A DNA stretch of 13,859 nt from contig CAZFWV010000169.1 in NCBI GenBank assembly GCA_964522605.1, forward strand, positions 1 to 13,859. The letters are read 5' to 3'. The position numbers and the translations under genes were made by a program. Shown piece by piece: positions 13,815-13,859 of this stretch. The stretch is from CAVZLD01 sp964522605. GTDB taxonomy: Bacteria; Planctomycetota; Planctomycetia; Pirellulales; Pirellulaceae. Within the stretch, counting starts at the first letter, position 1; each line of letters opens with the position of its first letter. The notes under the pieces are model-generated. The model searched no databases and was not told the DNA's origin. It worked only from the letters and a program-made list of their open reading frames with translations.

Positions 13815-13859
13815 TGCGGTTCACGATTTCGGGCGAGTACACGCAACTCGTTTAACGGC

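Overview
This window (about 13.9 kb, fairly GC-rich) looks like chromosomal DNA from a planctomycete. That assignment is an inference. It rests on the gene repertoire (a DUF3467 protein, a Tat-exported SGNH hydrolase, an OleA/FabH-like ketosynthase, a four-helix-bundle S23 relative next to a TACTCG microsatellite) and on wide intergenic spaces filled with several kinds of dispersed hairpin repeat. No phage, transposase, CRISPR array, rRNA or tRNA gene was seen. A 100-N assembly gap lies at 12096-12195.

Left block (1-3010, minus strand): DUF3467 tandem protein, then a Nudix hydrolase, then a four-TM diguanylate cyclase with two GGDEF domains. The cyclase runs off the left edge. Copy 1 of an ACCACGGAT hairpin repeat separates the first two genes. 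The 3011-3574 spacer holds copy 2 of that repeat followed by a GTGCCACTGG hairpin.

Central block: a Tat-secreted SGNH/GDSL hydrolase and a Ski2-type DExH helicase form a plus-strand pair (3575-6643, 21 bp apart). They converge on a minus-strand set: OleA/FabH-like ketosynthase, ROK sugar kinase and RtcA (10508 down to 7202), with ROK and RtcA overlapping. The convergent spacer (6644-7201) carries copy 3 of the ACCACGGAT repeat and a second GTGCCACTGG hairpin in the same order as at 3.2-3.4 kb, plus a GCAGAG direct-repeat tract.

Right block (plus strand): after a repeat-rich 0.8-kb spacer comes a peptidase C26-family protein whose catalytic Cys position is Gly. Next is the TACTCG microsatellite with the assembly gap, a decayed S23-like gene, and an AnmK-like protein whose nucleotide-binding motifs are eroded.

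I see no single obvious novel multi-gene system. The most interesting material is a set of apparent pseudoenzymes or regulatory derivatives (degenerate second GGDEF, Cys-less C26 protein, AnmK-like protein), an S23 remnant bracketed by oppositely oriented hexamer repeats, and a composite two-hairpin intergenic element present at two loci.
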